NCBI GenBank assembly: GCA_027484445.1
Contig: JAIXSY010000019.1
Coordinates: 62,001-126,000 of the forward strand
Length of the DNA: 64,000 nucleotides
Direction: 5' to 3'
Source of the DNA: Verrucomicrobiaceae bacterium
GTDB taxonomy: Bacteria; Verrucomicrobiota; Verrucomicrobiia; Verrucomicrobiales; Verrucomicrobiaceae
Part shown: positions 44,190-53,803 of the stretch, piece after piece
How positions within the stretch are numbered: the first letter of the stretch is position 1
Layout: every line of letters starts with the position of its first letter
Program-made: the position numbers and the translations under genes
Notes under the pieces: model-generated
Seen by the model: the letters and a program-made list of their open reading frames with translations, nothing else
Databases searched by the model: none
What the model was told of the DNA's origin: nothing

Positions 44190-44663
44190 ATGGCCCGCAG
44201 GAAACGCGTTTACGACAAGAATGTCGTCAAAGACTCCCGCTACGATAGTGAAATCGTCGCACGCCTCATTAGCCGCGTGATGGTTAGCGGCAAGAAGTCC
44301 GTTGCAGAGAGCATTGTTTACTCTGCAATCGATCTTCTGAATGAAAAAACCGAGACAGTGGATCCTTTGGAGCTCTTTCATCGTGCGATCGACAACGCCA
44401 AGCCTAAGGTTGAAGTCAAAGCTCGCCGCGTCGGTGGTGCGACTTACCAGGTGCCGCTCGAAGTGTCTCCTGCTCGCTCCGAATCTCTGGCCATGCGCTG
44501 GATCGTTGGATACGCTCGCGGTCGCAAAGGCCAGCCTATGCATCGTGCCTTGGCCAATGAACTCAAAGAAGCAGCTCAGGGTCAAGGCTCGTCCGTTCGC
44601 AAGCGCGACGACGTTCACAAGCAAGCTCAGGCAAACCGCGCTTTTGCTCACTTCCGCTTCTAA
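44190..44663 (+). CDS. rpsG: Ribosomal protein S7
   Basis: A 157-aa 16S rRNA-binding protein that nucleates assembly of the 30S head. Starts MARRKRVYDKNVVKDSRYDS, with VARLISRVMVSGKKSVAESI and the VGGATYQVPLEVSPARSESL segment; ends HKQAQANRAFAHFRF. Length and order after rpsL fit the str operon. No Shine-Dalgarno site precedes it. Confidence 0.97.
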   Translation: MARRKRVYDKNVVKDSRYDSEIVARLISRVMVSGKKSVAESIVYSAIDLLNEKTETVDPLELFHRAIDNAKPKVEVKARRVGGATYQVPLEVSPARSESLAMRWIVGYARGRKGQPMHRALANELKEAAQGQGSSVRKRDDVHKQAQANRAFAHFRF

Positions 44664-44713
44664 TCTGCGGACCCATCTCTTTCCCACATCTCGTCAAGAC
44701 CCCTTTTGTGACC

Positions 44714-46864
44714 ATGTCTAACCCTAACTCTCCTAACCGCGAATTCCCCTTGGAGCGCACCCGGAACATCGGGATCTGTGCGCACATCGACGCGGGTAAG
44801 ACGACACTGACTGAGCGAATCCTGTTCTACACCGGCATGATTCACAAGATTGGTGAGGTGCATGACGGAGCAGCGACGACGGACTGGATGGAGCAGGAGA
44901 AAGAACGTGGGATTACCATCACGTCCGCTGCTGTGACGGCCAAGTGGAAGCAACTCAAGGAAGAGGGCATCTACAAAACTCGCGAGCTGGAAGACATTCG
45001 CGTTAACATCATTGACACTCCTGGCCACGTGGACTTCACGGCCGAAGTGGAGCGTTCTCTGCGCGTTCTTGACGGCGCGATTTTTGTTCTCTGTGGCGTA
45101 GCCGGTGTTCAGCCTCAATCGGAGACTGTTTACCGCCAAGCTGAAAAGTATGGCGTGCCTCGCATTGCCTTCGTGAACAAAATGGACCGTACGGGCGCTA
45201 ACTTCGAGCGTGTCGTGGCTGATGTTCGCGAGAAGCTTGGCGCTCCCGCCTTCCCCATTTTGATTCCGATTGGCGCTGAAGATCAGCTCACAGGCCAGAT
45301 CGATGTGGTCAACCAAAAGGCGATCATCTACTCAGACAGTGACAAGTGGGGCTCGACTTACGTGGTGCGTGATCTGGAAGGTGACGAAGTGAAGAAGGCT
45401 AAGGCAGCCTATGATGAACTGCTTGATGCCGTTTGCAGTGCTGATGACGAACTTGGAATGATGTTCCTTGAGGAACAGCCTATCGGCCCCAAAGAGCTGA
45501 AAGCAGGTCTTCGTCGTGCGGTGATTGCCAACAAAATCATTCCGATGGCGGGTGGTTCGGCCTTCAAGAACAAAGGCGTTCAGTATCTGATTGACGCTGT
45601 TATCGACTATCTTCCTGGCCCTCTCGACATTGAGCCTCAGAAGGGCAGCGTGGTGGATGAGCCTGAAAACGTCATCGAGGCTATTCCTGATGACAATGGC
45701 AAATTCATCGCTCTCGGCTTTAAACTTTGGTCCGACAAGTTTGGACGCTTGGTGTTCTTCCGCGTCTATTCGGGCAAGGTCTCCAAAGGGGACACCATCT
45801 ACAATCCCCGCACACGCAAATCTGAGCGTGTAGGCCGTTTGATCCAGATCCAAGCTGCGGTTCACAAGGACATTGAGACATGTTACTCGGGTGACATTGC
45901 GGCTCTGGTTGGCGTCAAGGACGTCAGAACCGGTGATACATTCTGTGACGAAAGCCTCGAGGTCCAGCTCGAACCACCCACCTTCCCAGAGCCAGTCATC
46001 AGCATGGCTGTCGAGCCGAAGACCAAGGGTGATCAGGAGCGCATGGCCAACGCCCTTCAGCGTCTTTCAGAAGAAGATCCGACATTCTTCGTCAAGACCG
46101 ATGAAGAAACAGGTCAGACCATCATCGCTGGAATGGGTGAACTTCACCTTGAAATTCTCTGCGATCGTCTCAAGCGCGAGCACAAAGTGGAAACCAACAC
46201 GGGTAAACCACAGATCGCCTACCGCGAAACTTTGACCCAAGAGGCTGATGGCGAAGGCAAGCTGGTGAAACAATCCGGTGGTCGTGGTCAATACGGTCAC
46301 GTGGTGATCAAAGTTCGCCCTGGTGAGAAAGGTTCGGGTATCGTCGTGGAAAACAAGGTGGTCGGTGGAACGATTCCGAAGGAATTCATCAACCCTGCCA
46401 AGGCGGGTTGCATTGAGGCTGCACTCAATGGCATCATCGCTGGATACCCAGTGATCGATATGCACATTGACCTTGTCGATGGATCGAGCCACGAAGTGGA
46501 TTCCAACGAAAATGCTTTCAAAATGGCTGGCATCTTCGCTGTGAAGGATGCACTCAAAAAAGCACGCTGTATTTTGCTCGAACCCATCATGGCAGTCGAG
46601 TGTACCACCCCAGAAGATTATCAAGGTGATATCATGGGTGACTTGAATCGTCGTCGCGGCAAGATCCAGGGAATGGACAGCCGTGGTGCTACCGCCATTC
46701 TCCGCGCGGAAGTCCCTCTGGCTGAAATGTTTGGTTATTCTACGGCCATCCGTACCCTTTCTTCGGGGCGTGCTAGCTACTCCATGCAGCCAAGTCACTT
46801 TGAACAAGTTCCTCAACAGATCGTCGATCAGATTGTTGAGCAGCGGGGCGGCAAACAGGCCTGA
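44714..46864 (+). CDS. fusA: Translation elongation factor G
   Basis: A 716-aa GTPase that drives translocation on the ribosome and, with RRF, recycling. G1 is in [21 protein letters not shown]2 region ends [13 protein letters not shown]3 is [16 protein letters not shown], and G4 is [10 protein letters not shown]. Domain IV carries [20 protein letters not shown] and domain V ends the protein with [20 protein letters not shown]. The start is the ATG at 44714; a GTG two codons upstream is possible. No tuf follows, unlike the classical str operon. Confidence 0.97.
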   Translation: MSNPNSPNREFPLERTRNIGICAHIDAGKTTLTERILFYTGMIHKIGEVHDGAATTDWMEQEKERGITITSAAVTAKWKQLKEEGIYKTRELEDIRVNIIDTPGHVDFTAEVERSLRVLDGAIFVLCGVAGVQPQSETVYRQAEKYGVPRIAFVNKMDRTGANFERVVADVREKLGAPAFPILIPIGAEDQLTGQIDVVNQKAIIYSDSDKWGSTYVVRDLEGDEVKKAKAAYDELLDAVCSADDELGMMFLEEQPIGPKELKAGLRRAVIANKIIPMAGGSAFKNKGVQYLIDAVIDYLPGPLDIEPQKGSVVDEPENVIEAIPDDNGKFIALGFKLWSDKFGRLVFFRVYSGKVSKGDTIYNPRTRKSERVGRLIQIQAAVHKDIETCYSGDIAALVGVKDVRTGDTFCDESLEVQLEPPTFPEPVISMAVEPKTKGDQERMANALQRLSEEDPTFFVKTDEETGQTIIAGMGELHLEILCDRLKREHKVETNTGKPQIAYRETLTQEADGEGKLVKQSGGRGQYGHVVIKVRPGEKGSGIVVENKVVGGTIPKEFINPAKAGCIEAALNGIIAGYPVIDMHIDLVDGSSHEVDSNENAFKMAGIFAVKDALKKARCILLEPIMAVECTTPEDYQGDIMGDLNRRRGKIQGMDSRGATAILRAEVPLAEMFGYSTAIRTLSSGRASYSMQPSHFEQVPQQIVDQIVEQRGGKQA

Positions 46865-46902
46865 TTCATAAATACTATCTTCATTCACGACGGACTCACG
46901 CC

Positions 46903-47211
46903 ATGAACAATCAGAAAATTCGCATTCGTCTCCGCGCTTATGACTATCGCACTCTCGACAAGAGCACTGCTGATATTGTCGAGACAGCCAAGCGCACCGG
47001 CGCCAAAGTCGCAGGTCCAATCCCTCTCCCTACTCGCATTGAGAAGTTCACCGTGAACCGCTCTCCGCACGTGGACAAGAAGTCCATGGACCAGTTCGAG
47101 ATTCGTACACACAAACGCCTGCTTGATATTGTCGATCCAACTTCCAGGACGGTAGATGAGCTCAAGAAGCTGAATCTTCCTTCAGGCGTGGACATCACGA
47201 TCAAGATCTAA
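46903..47211 (+). CDS. rpsJ: Ribosomal protein S10
   Basis: A 102-aa 30S protein, also known in other bacteria as NusE, a NusB partner in antitermination. Motifs: [40 protein letters not shown] and [20 protein letters not shown]. First gene of the S10 part of the cluster, 38 bp after fusA with no terminator between, so read-through from fusA is likely. Confidence 0.97.
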   Translation: MNNQKIRIRLRAYDYRTLDKSTADIVETAKRTGAKVAGPIPLPTRIEKFTVNRSPHVDKKSMDQFEIRTHKRLLDIVDPTSRTVDELKKLNLPSGVDITIKI

Positions 47212-47237
47212 ACAGAAACCTCAGAGAGGAAAATATT

Positions 47238-47891
47238 ATGGCACTCGGCTTGATTGGAAAAAAACTTGGAATGACGAAAGTCTACACCGACAAAGGTGAG
47301 GCGATCGCAGTGACTGTCGTGGATGTATCTGGTAACAAGGTGATCCAAGTGAAGAACAAATCCGGCAAGGATGGCTACAGCGCCGTTCAGGTTGGCTATG
47401 GAGAGCAAAAAGAATTTCGCGTGAACAAGCCTCTTCTGGGTCATTTCAAGAAGCACAGCTCTACTCCAAAGCGCATCGTGAAAGAATTTCGTTTCACGAG
47501 TGACGAGCAGCTTCCAGCTGCTGAGAGTGAGCTCAAGGCAGATCTCTTCACCGCAGGTCAGTGGGTTGACGTCATCGGCACCACAAAGGGTAAGGGTTTC
47601 CAAGGCGTTATGAAACGCTGGAACTTTGGTGGTCAACCAGCAACTCATGGACACATGATGCATCGTCGTCCTGGTTCGATCGGCTGCCGCTTGACTCCTG
47701 GTCTTGTCTGGAAAAATCAGAAGATGCCTGGTCATGATGGCGTAGAGCGCGTCACGACACAGAACCTGAAAGTGATTCAAACTCGTCCAGAAGATGGAGT
47801 GCTGCTCATCAGCGGTTCCATCCCCGGAAACAAAGGCAGTATTGTTGTGGTTCGCCCTTCCAAGAAGAAGCCTGCACCTGCGGCCAAATAA
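47238..47891 (+). CDS. rplC: Ribosomal protein L3
   Basis: A 217-aa 50S protein that binds near the peptidyl-transferase centre. It starts MALGLIGKKLGMTKVYTDKG and contains GTTKGKGFQGVMKRWNFGGQ with HGHMMHRRPGSIGCRLTPG, the loop that reaches the active centre. It is one of the few genes here with a clear Shine-Dalgarno site (AGAGAGGAAAA, about 8 bases before ATG). Confidence 0.97.
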   Translation: MALGLIGKKLGMTKVYTDKGEAIAVTVVDVSGNKVIQVKNKSGKDGYSAVQVGYGEQKEFRVNKPLLGHFKKHSSTPKRIVKEFRFTSDEQLPAAESELKADLFTAGQWVDVIGTTKGKGFQGVMKRWNFGGQPATHGHMMHRRPGSIGCRLTPGLVWKNQKMPGHDGVERVTTQNLKVIQTRPEDGVLLISGSIPGNKGSIVVVRPSKKKPAPAAK

Positions 47892-47911
47892 TCTAAGAAA
47901 GTTCATCCATC

Positions 47912-48520
47912 ATGTCTGCTACTGTTCTTTCGATCGACGCCGCTAAACAGGCGAATCTCAACCTTGTGGAAGGCCACAAAGGCAAACAAGCTCTTCACGA
48001 GACTGTTGTCGCTTATCGCGCCAACCGCCGTCAGGGAAATGCCCACACCAAGAACCGCTCCGAAGTGGCAGGTTCTGGCAAAAAACTCTGGAATCAGAAG
48101 GGGACAGGGAATGCCCGTATGGGTTCCAAGCGTTCTCCAATCTGGAGTGGTGGTGGTGTCGTTTTCGGTCCACGTAACACCACTGTGTGGGCCAAGAAGA
48201 CCACAAAAGCCACTCGCAAGCTTGCGTTCCGCACTGCGTTGACGGCACGCATTGCTGACGGTGCCGTGGCTACCATCTCTGGCCTTTCCGTCGCGGACGG
48301 CAAAACCAAGAGTTTTGTAGGTGCTGTGAAGGAATTGAGCACTGCTGAAAAGCTCCTTGTGATCGGTAGCTTTGACGAAACTACCTTCCGCGCAGCTCGC
48401 AACGTTCAGAGCGTGCAGCTGATCTCCGCTGAAGAAGTTAATGCTGAACAGCTTTTGAATTACCCCCAAGTGCTCGTGACCAACGAAGCTCTTTCCACAC
48501 TCGCACGGAGGACTGCCTGA
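47912..48520 (+). CDS. rplD: Ribosomal protein L4
   Basis: A 202-aa 50S protein with the exit-tunnel loop: RRQGNAHTKNRSEVAGSGKK, then LWNQKGTGNARMGSKRSPIW and GGGVVFGPRNTTVWAKKTTK. In E. coli L4 autoregulates the S10 operon through its leader; whether it does so here is unknown. It overlaps no gene; the stop lies two bases before the rplW start. Confidence 0.96.
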   Translation: MSATVLSIDAAKQANLNLVEGHKGKQALHETVVAYRANRRQGNAHTKNRSEVAGSGKKLWNQKGTGNARMGSKRSPIWSGGGVVFGPRNTTVWAKKTTKATRKLAFRTALTARIADGAVATISGLSVADGKTKSFVGAVKELSTAEKLLVIGSFDETTFRAARNVQSVQLISAEEVNAEQLLNYPQVLVTNEALSTLARRTA

Positions 48521-48521
48521 T

Positions 48522-48809
48522 ATGACACAAGACCCTCAATCTGTTATTCAAACCATTCGCTTGAGCGAGAAGGCAACGCGGCTCGGTGAAGTGAACAATG
48601 AGTATGTGTTCATTGTGAATCGTTCCGCCAACAAGCTCCAAATTAAATTGGCTGTTGAAAAACACTTCGGCAAAAAGGTAGCTGCTGTTAGAACTTCAAC
48701 ATTCGACGGCAAAGCTCGCCGTGAACGTCGTGCGGATGCAGGTCGCACGAATCATTACAAGAAGGCTATCGTGCGGTTGAAAGACGGTGAACGTCTTGAC
48801 CTTGTCTAA
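48522..48809 (+). CDS. rplW: Ribosomal protein L23
   Basis: A 95-aa 50S protein at the tunnel exit, dock for trigger factor and SRP. Motifs: IRLSEKATRLGEVNNEYVFI and VNRSANKLQIKLAVEKHFGK, then RRADAGRTNHYKKAIVRLKD. A GGAGG inside the rplD 3' end precedes the start, and the stop and start are spaced as TGATATG, so the pair is coupled. Confidence 0.96.
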   Translation: MTQDPQSVIQTIRLSEKATRLGEVNNEYVFIVNRSANKLQIKLAVEKHFGKKVAAVRTSTFDGKARRERRADAGRTNHYKKAIVRLKDGERLDLV

Positions 48810-48855
48810 TCCATTAACCCCGGTTCTGAATTTTTAACCAGAAGGACTCACAGCC

Positions 48856-49695
48856 ATGGCGCTGAAAACTTTCAAGCCCAATACCCCATCGAACCGTTAC
48901 AAGGAGTGGAACTCCTTTGAGGAGATCACCAAGGATAAGCCTGAGCGCGCTCTGACCGTAGCTCTGCGCAAGTCAGGTGGACGCAACAACACGGGTCGCA
49001 TCACATGCCGTCACATCGGAGGTGGAGCTGTTCGTCGTTATCGCCTGATTGACTTCAAGCGCGAACGTCGTGATGAAGCTGCCAAAGTGGTCGCGATCGA
49101 ATACGATCCCAATCGCTCGGCTCGCATTGCTCTCATCGAATACAAAGACGGACAAAAAGCATACATTTTGGCACCCGCTGCACTGACGATTGGCGCAAGC
49201 GTGATGGCTGGTGAAAAGGCTGCTCCTGAAGTGGGCAATGCTCTTCCGCTTCGCAAGATCCCTCTGGGAACCAGCATTCACAACGTAGAACTAGTTCGCG
49301 GTCAGGGCGGCGTTGCCGCACGCGCAGCTGGGCAGGCAGCAATCCTTTCCAACCGTGAAGGAGATTATGCCTTGGTGCGTATGCCCTCTGGCGAAGTCCG
49401 CAAGGTTCACGCCGAATGCTACGCAACGGTCGGTGCTGTTGGTAACAGCGAGCACATGAACGTGGTTTCTGGAAAAGCAGGCCGCACCCGTTGGAAAGGC
49501 ACACGTCCGACCGTTCGTGGTATGTGTATGAACCCAATCGACCACCCGAACGGTGGTGGTGAGGGTCGTTCCAAGTCCGGTGGTGGTCGCCAGCACCTTT
49601 TGAGCCCCTGGGGTCATGCCAAGGGTGAAAAGACTCGCAACAAAAAGAAGGCCACGGGCAAACTTATTGTTCAGACTCGCCACGCGAAGAAGTAA
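48856..49695 (+). CDS. rplB: Ribosomal protein L2
   Basis: A 279-aa 50S protein needed for subunit joining and peptidyl transfer. Motifs: [20 protein letters not shown] and [18 protein letters not shown] [20 protein letters not shown], and the conserved [20 protein letters not shown] (with the His implicated in activity) near residues 218-240. AAGGA about 10 bases before the ATG is a Shine-Dalgarno site. Confidence 0.97.
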   Translation: MALKTFKPNTPSNRYKEWNSFEEITKDKPERALTVALRKSGGRNNTGRITCRHIGGGAVRRYRLIDFKRERRDEAAKVVAIEYDPNRSARIALIEYKDGQKAYILAPAALTIGASVMAGEKAAPEVGNALPLRKIPLGTSIHNVELVRGQGGVAARAAGQAAILSNREGDYALVRMPSGEVRKVHAECYATVGAVGNSEHMNVVSGKAGRTRWKGTRPTVRGMCMNPIDHPNGGGEGRSKSGGGRQHLLSPWGHAKGEKTRNKKKATGKLIVQTRHAKK

Positions 49696-49715
49696 TCTCG
49701 ATTCATTTTTGATCC

Positions 49716-49997
49716 ATGCCACGCTCTCTCAAAAAAGGTCCTTTTGTCCAGCAAGCCTTGCTCGACAAAGTTGACAAAATGAATGAATCCAAAGGAGTTA
49801 AACGCCCAATCAAAACCTGGGCTCGCTCTTCGATGATCACCCCTGATTTGGTGGGTCACACCTTTCTTGTCCACAATGGCAAAGACTTTGTCAGTGTGTA
49901 TGTCACAGAAAACATGGTTGGGCATCGTTTGGGTGAGTTTGCCCTGACGCGTATCTTCAAGGGCCACGGAGCACACACCGTAAAAGCTGCTAAGTAA
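49716..49997 (+). CDS. rpsS: Ribosomal protein S19
   Basis: A 93-aa 30S head protein. Motifs: [40 protein letters not shown] and [20 protein letters not shown]. In nearly all bacteria it is followed directly by rplV; here an exported coiled-coil gene comes between, starting 20 bp after the rpsS stop. Confidence 0.97.
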   Translation: MPRSLKKGPFVQQALLDKVDKMNESKGVKRPIKTWARSSMITPDLVGHTFLVHNGKDFVSVYVTENMVGHRLGEFALTRIFKGHGAHTVKAAK

Positions 49998-50017
49998 CTT
50001 CTCGGAACTCCGCTACT

Positions 50018-50797
50018 ATGACGTTTTCGCGTTCCATCCTCCAACTCTTCGCATGGCTGCTTGTTGCCATGTGTGGACAGGGTGGATACGCGCAAACTTC
50101 ATTCGAGCTTCAAGAGTTAAACACAACGCTCCAAGTAGCAGCTCAAAAGATTCAAGCTCTTGAAGCTCAGATTGCTTCTTCAAAAGAGAAGAGTGATGCA
50201 TTGGCTCAGAGTGCAGCAGTCTCCAATCAGGAAGCTCAAGAACTCAAAGATCGTTACGAGCGTCTCAGAGGCCTACTTGAAGGTCTCGGCATCGCAGCTT
50301 TGGAAAACAGCCGTGAAGAAACTCAGGATCGACTGCTTTCTGCTCTCGGTGATTTGCGTGTGAGTGAAACTTCGCGCCAAAAACTAGCCGATAGCCTCAT
50401 GGAGTTGGCTGAAGCCTCCCTCGCGTTCGCCAAAAGCGTTCAAAGTCCAGATCCTGTCACGGGTGATCGCCTGCAAAAGGCACTTGTGAAGGCAGAATCG
50501 ACATTGGCCCTTGCCTCCCATCGAAGTGTGCAGGACGCACAACCAAGCAATGATCTGCAAAGCATTCGGATTGTAAGTTTGAAAAATGAATTGGGGATTG
50601 CAGTCATCGCGGCTGGCTCCAGAGAAGGGGTTAAACCTGGAATGCCTTTTGACATCTATCGCGAAGACAAACCCATCGCAAAAGTCCTTGTTACGGAAGT
50701 TCGGAATTCAGTTAGCGGTGCTGTGATTCAGGAACTGGCTTCAGTCACAGATCCAGTCCGAGTCGGCGACCGCGCCAAAGTTTCCATCAATCGTTGA
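50018..50797 (+). CDS. Exported coiled-coil protein embedded in the S10 operon
   Basis: A 259-aa non-ribosomal protein between rpsS and rplV, same strand, 20 and 13 bp from its neighbours, so it must be co-transcribed. It begins with a signal peptide (FSRSILQLFAWLLVAMCGQG, cleaved near GYAQ). Residues about 27-75 form a coiled coil (LQELNTTLQVAAQKIQALEA). The C-terminal 75 residues form a small beta domain (SREGVKPGMPFDIYREDKPI, then AKVLVTEVRNSVSGAVI and VRVGDRAKVSINR). That domain resembles one found in many verrucomicrobial and planctomycetal exported proteins and in FlgT-like C-termini. Base composition matches the ribosomal genes around it. Function unknown. Confidence 0.85.
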   Translation: MTFSRSILQLFAWLLVAMCGQGGYAQTSFELQELNTTLQVAAQKIQALEAQIASSKEKSDALAQSAAVSNQEAQELKDRYERLRGLLEGLGIAALENSREETQDRLLSALGDLRVSETSRQKLADSLMELAEASLAFAKSVQSPDPVTGDRLQKALVKAESTLALASHRSVQDAQPSNDLQSIRIVSLKNELGIAVIAAGSREGVKPGMPFDIYREDKPIAKVLVTEVRNSVSGAVIQELASVTDPVRVGDRAKVSINR

Positions 50798-50810
50798 TCC
50801 CTGCTGTTCT

Positions 50811-51182
50811 ATGGAAGTTCGATCCACCTACAAATACGCCCGCATCTCCTCTCAGAAGGCGCGCCAAGTCACTCGCGCGATCACTGGAATGCCTGTTTCC
50901 CAGGCTCTTAGCGTGCTTGATTTCACACCGAAGAAGGCCGCCTTCTTGGTCGGCAAAGTTCTGCGTAGTGCTATCGCTAACGCCACCAACAATCATGAGC
51001 TTGATGCCGAAGAGATGATTGTTGCTAGTGCTGTTGCCACCCCAGGGCCTGCACTCAAGCGCATCATGCCACGTGCCCGTGGCTCTGCTTCTTCTATCAA
51101 AAAGCGCATGACACACATCACTGTCGTTCTCGGCAACAAACCTGAAGAAGCCGAGAAGTCTGCTTCCAAGTCGGCAGCATAA
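50811..51182 (+). CDS. rplV: Ribosomal protein L22
   Basis: A 123-aa 50S protein whose beta hairpin lines the exit tunnel. Motifs: [40 protein letters not shown] and [20 protein letters not shown]. The C-terminus has a short acidic/Lys-rich extension. The start at 50811 lies 13 bp after the exported protein gene. Confidence 0.96.
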   Translation: MEVRSTYKYARISSQKARQVTRAITGMPVSQALSVLDFTPKKAAFLVGKVLRSAIANATNNHELDAEEMIVASAVATPGPALKRIMPRARGSASSIKKRMTHITVVLGNKPEEAEKSASKSAA

Positions 51183-51208
51183 TTTCACTCCTCAATTCAA
51201 GCACCTTT

Positions 51209-51997
51209 ATGGGACAGAAAGTAAATCCGATCGGCTTTAGGCTCGCAGTTTCAAAAGACTGGCGCTCCAAGTGGTTTGCCACTGGTAAAGAATTCTCCGA
51301 TTCATTGCACAGTGACATTGCGATCCGCAATTATCTCAAAGAGAAATTGAACGGAGCTGCCCTATCCAAGATCGTGATTGAGCGTGCCTGGAATCAAGTT
51401 CGCGTGACACTGCACACTGCACGCCCAGGCTTGGTCATTGGCCGCAAAGGTCAAGAGATTGAGGTGATGAGCCAGAAAATCTCTGAGATGTGCGGTGGCA
51501 AACAGGTCAAGATCGATATCTTCGAGATCAAACAGCCTGAAATTGATGCTCAACTCGTTGCTGAAGGCGTGGCTGTTCAGCTTGAGCGACGTATTTCTTT
51601 TCGGCGTGCCATGAAGCGTGCCGTCCAGACCGCTATGGATCTCGGAGCTGATGGCATTCGTATCCGCGTGGCAGGTCGCTTGGGCGGTGCTGATATCGCT
51701 CGTGCGGAGTGGTATCGTCAGGGTAAAGTGCCTCTTCAAACCCTTCGTATTCCGATTGATTACGGATTCTATGAAGCGAAAACCGTTTACGGAATCATTG
51801 GTGTTAAGGTTTGGCTAAATCGTGGCAATGCTGGTGAGAACGGCGTCACACCTCCTCGTCGTGAACGCCGTGAACGCCGTGATCGTGATGATCGTGGTGG
51901 GCCTCCACGTCGTGGTGAGCGCGCTGTTCGCGCTCCTCGTGCCGAAGCACCCGTCGAAGTGGTCGCTGAGCCCGAAGTCGTCGCTGCCGCTGAATAA
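51209..51997 (+). CDS. rpsC: Ribosomal protein S3
   Basis: A 262-aa 30S protein with KH domain, at the mRNA entry. Motifs: [40 protein letters not shown] (KH GxxG) and [20 protein letters not shown]. The C-terminus is an Arg/Asp/Glu-rich low-complexity extension of about 50 residues, longer than in E. coli S3. Confidence 0.96.
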   Translation: MGQKVNPIGFRLAVSKDWRSKWFATGKEFSDSLHSDIAIRNYLKEKLNGAALSKIVIERAWNQVRVTLHTARPGLVIGRKGQEIEVMSQKISEMCGGKQVKIDIFEIKQPEIDAQLVAEGVAVQLERRISFRRAMKRAVQTAMDLGADGIRIRVAGRLGGADIARAEWYRQGKVPLQTLRIPIDYGFYEAKTVYGIIGVKVWLNRGNAGENGVTPPRRERRERRDRDDRGGPPRRGERAVRAPRAEAPVEVVAEPEVVAAAE

Positions 51998-52057
51998 GGC
52001 CGAATTTCTTCGCCGAGTTTCGACACACAACTCTCAACTTATTTCCTTTAGATCTTC

Positions 52058-52477
52058 ATGGCTCTTCTTCCCAGTCGCGTAAAATATCGTAAGACCCAGC
52101 GCGGTAGCCGCGCGGGCAATGCTACCAGTGCCAACAAGCTCGACTTCGGCGAATTCGGTCTGCAAGTGCTCGAGCGTGGTTGGTTGAAAAACAACCAGAT
52201 CGAAGCTTGCCGTGTGGCCATCACGCGTTTCTTGAAAAGAAAAGGCAAAGTTTTCATTCGTGTTTTCCCACACAAGCCTGTGACAGCTCGTCCGCCTGAA
52301 ACTCGAATGGGTAAAGGCAAAGGCTCCCCAGAGTTTTGGGTTTCTGTCATCCTTCCTGGGCACATGCTCTTTGAAATCTCTGGCGTTAACGAGGCAACCG
52401 CTCGCGATGCCTGCCGTCTCGCCGCAAACAAGTTGGGTTTTAGAACTCGCTTCGTCACCCGTGCTATCTCTCACTAA
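52058..52477 (+). CDS. rplP: Ribosomal protein L16
   Basis: A 139-aa 50S protein that helps place tRNA in the A and P sites. Motifs: [40 protein letters not shown] and [20 protein letters not shown], the last holding the conserved Arg segment modified in some bacteria. Standard length. Confidence 0.96.
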   Translation: MALLPSRVKYRKTQRGSRAGNATSANKLDFGEFGLQVLERGWLKNNQIEACRVAITRFLKRKGKVFIRVFPHKPVTARPPETRMGKGKGSPEFWVSVILPGHMLFEISGVNEATARDACRLAANKLGFRTRFVTRAISH

Positions 52478-52498
52478 TTTTTATCACTGACTGTTTCC

Positions 52499-52705
52499 AT
52501 GAAGATTAAAGAATTACGTGAGCTGTCTGTCGAAGAGCTTGGCTCTCGCAAACGTGAACTCCGCCAAGAAATGTTGAATTTGCGTGTGCAACAGCAAATC
52601 GGCCAACTCGAAAACCCATCAAGATTGCGCACCTTGCGTCGTGAAGTGGCACAGATTGAAACTCTGATCACACAGCGCAGTCAGTCAGCCTCGAAGGCAG
52701 CCTGA
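52499..52705 (+). CDS. rpmC: Ribosomal protein L29
   Basis: A 68-aa two-helix 50S protein near the tunnel exit. It starts MKIKELRELSVEELGSRKRE and contains LRQEMLNLRVQQQIGQLENP, the family core. Position between rplP and rpsQ is canonical. Confidence 0.95.
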   Translation: MKIKELRELSVEELGSRKRELRQEMLNLRVQQQIGQLENPSRLRTLRREVAQIETLITQRSQSASKAA

Positions 52706-52739
52706 CGTCGAAACAACCCTTTGAATTGAATCAAGAATC

Positions 52740-53018
52740 ATGAGCGAAACAGCAACAGCACCGGCTACGGCCAAGGCTCCTGTGCAGAAGACACGCGTTG
52801 GCGTGGTTGTCTCTGCCAAAATGAACAAGACCATTGTCGTCGAGGTTGAGCGCCGTGTGCCCCACGCCCAGTTCAAGAAAATCGTCCGCAAGACTTCGAA
52901 GTTTTATGCCCACGACGAAAGCAGCCAAGCTAAAGAAGGTGACAAGGTTTTGATTTCTGAGACCAGGCCTCTAAGTAAGCTCAAGCGCTGGAATCTGGTG
53001 GAAGTGCTGAAGCACTAA
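52740..53018 (+). CDS. rpsQ: Ribosomal protein S17
   Basis: A 92-aa 30S OB-fold protein. Motifs: [40 protein letters not shown] and [20 protein letters not shown]. The first 17 residues are an Ala/Thr/Pro-rich extension. Confidence 0.95.
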   Translation: MSETATAPATAKAPVQKTRVGVVVSAKMNKTIVVEVERRVPHAQFKKIVRKTSKFYAHDESSQAKEGDKVLISETRPLSKLKRWNLVEVLKH

Positions 53019-53071
53019 TTCATGCAAGATTGGAGATACTCGTTAACCCCAACATTCAGGAGGAATAATCA

Positions 53072-53440
53072 ATGCTTCAGATGGAGTCATCAATCCCGGT
53101 AGCTGACAATACCGGTGCCCGCATGGCCGAGATGATCGGTGTGCTTGGCAAGAAAAATACCCGTTTCGCTTACGTCGGTGATATCATCACGGCTCACGTC
53201 CGTGAATCCACGCCGACCGCTAGCGTCAAGAAAGGTGAAGTGGTTCGTGCTGTTGTGGTCCGCACTGCACATCCGATCCGTCGCAACGATGGCTCAATCC
53301 TTCGCTTCGACAAGAATGCGATTGTTATCATTGATAAGGACAATAACCCCAAAGGCACCCGTATCTTCGGACCTGTTGCGCGTGAATTGCGTGACAAGAA
53401 CTTCATGAAGATTGTGTCCCTCGCCCCCGAAGTTCTGTAA
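53072..53440 (+). CDS. rplN: Ribosomal protein L14
   Basis: A 122-aa 50S protein at the subunit bridge. Motifs: [40 protein letters not shown] and [20 protein letters not shown]. The best Shine-Dalgarno site of the cluster (AGGAGGAA, 53058-53065) precedes it, in line with the start of the spc part. Confidence 0.97.
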   Translation: MLQMESSIPVADNTGARMAEMIGVLGKKNTRFAYVGDIITAHVRESTPTASVKKGEVVRAVVVRTAHPIRRNDGSILRFDKNAIVIIDKDNNPKGTRIFGPVARELRDKNFMKIVSLAPEVL

Positions 53441-53443
53441 GCC

Positions 53444-53674
53444 ATGAGCCGCATCAAGACCCACGTCAAAAAAGGCGACACAGTTGTCGTCATCTCTGGA
53501 GCCCACAAAGGTGCTCAGGGCACTATCAAAGAAGTGCAGCCGACCAAGAGTCGCGTCATCATCGAAGGAGTGCGCATGATCAAGAAAGCCGTCCGCCCTA
53601 GCCAACAAAATCAGGCTGGTGGCATCATCGAAAAAGAAGGACCCGTTCACATCTCAAACGTGAAGCGTGTCTGA
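53444..53674 (+). CDS. rplX: Ribosomal protein L24, short form
   Basis: A 76-aa KOW-domain 50S assembly initiator. The KOW part is [20 protein letters not shown] and the rest reads [19 protein letters not shown], ending right where most L24 proteins (100-105 aa) continue. The last residues ([18 protein letters not shown]) match the family up to the PIHxSNV motif, after which about 25-30 residues are absent. It is the last gene before a strong terminator; L5 does not follow. Confidence 0.93.
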   Translation: MSRIKTHVKKGDTVVVISGAHKGAQGTIKEVQPTKSRVIIEGVRMIKKAVRPSQQNQAGGIIEKEGPVHISNVKRV

Positions 53675-53709
53675 TCTAGACAGGTCATCCCTTTCGCATT
53701 TATCCCAAC

Positions 53710-53740
53710 AACCGCCTCTGCTATGCTGAGGCGGTTTTTT
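53710..53740 (+). terminator. Rho-independent terminator ending the ribosomal cluster
   Basis: AACCGCCTC (53710-53718) and GAGGCGGTT (53728-53736) form a perfect 9-bp stem with a 9-base loop, followed by a T-run to 53740. It lies 36 bp after the rplX stop and closes the str-S10-spc transcript. Confidence 0.95.
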
Positions 53741-53803
53741 ATTGGCGCGACTCTGCTCGATCATGCAATGACACCTTTCTTTGTCCTCTTTTTCAAGACC
53801 TGA

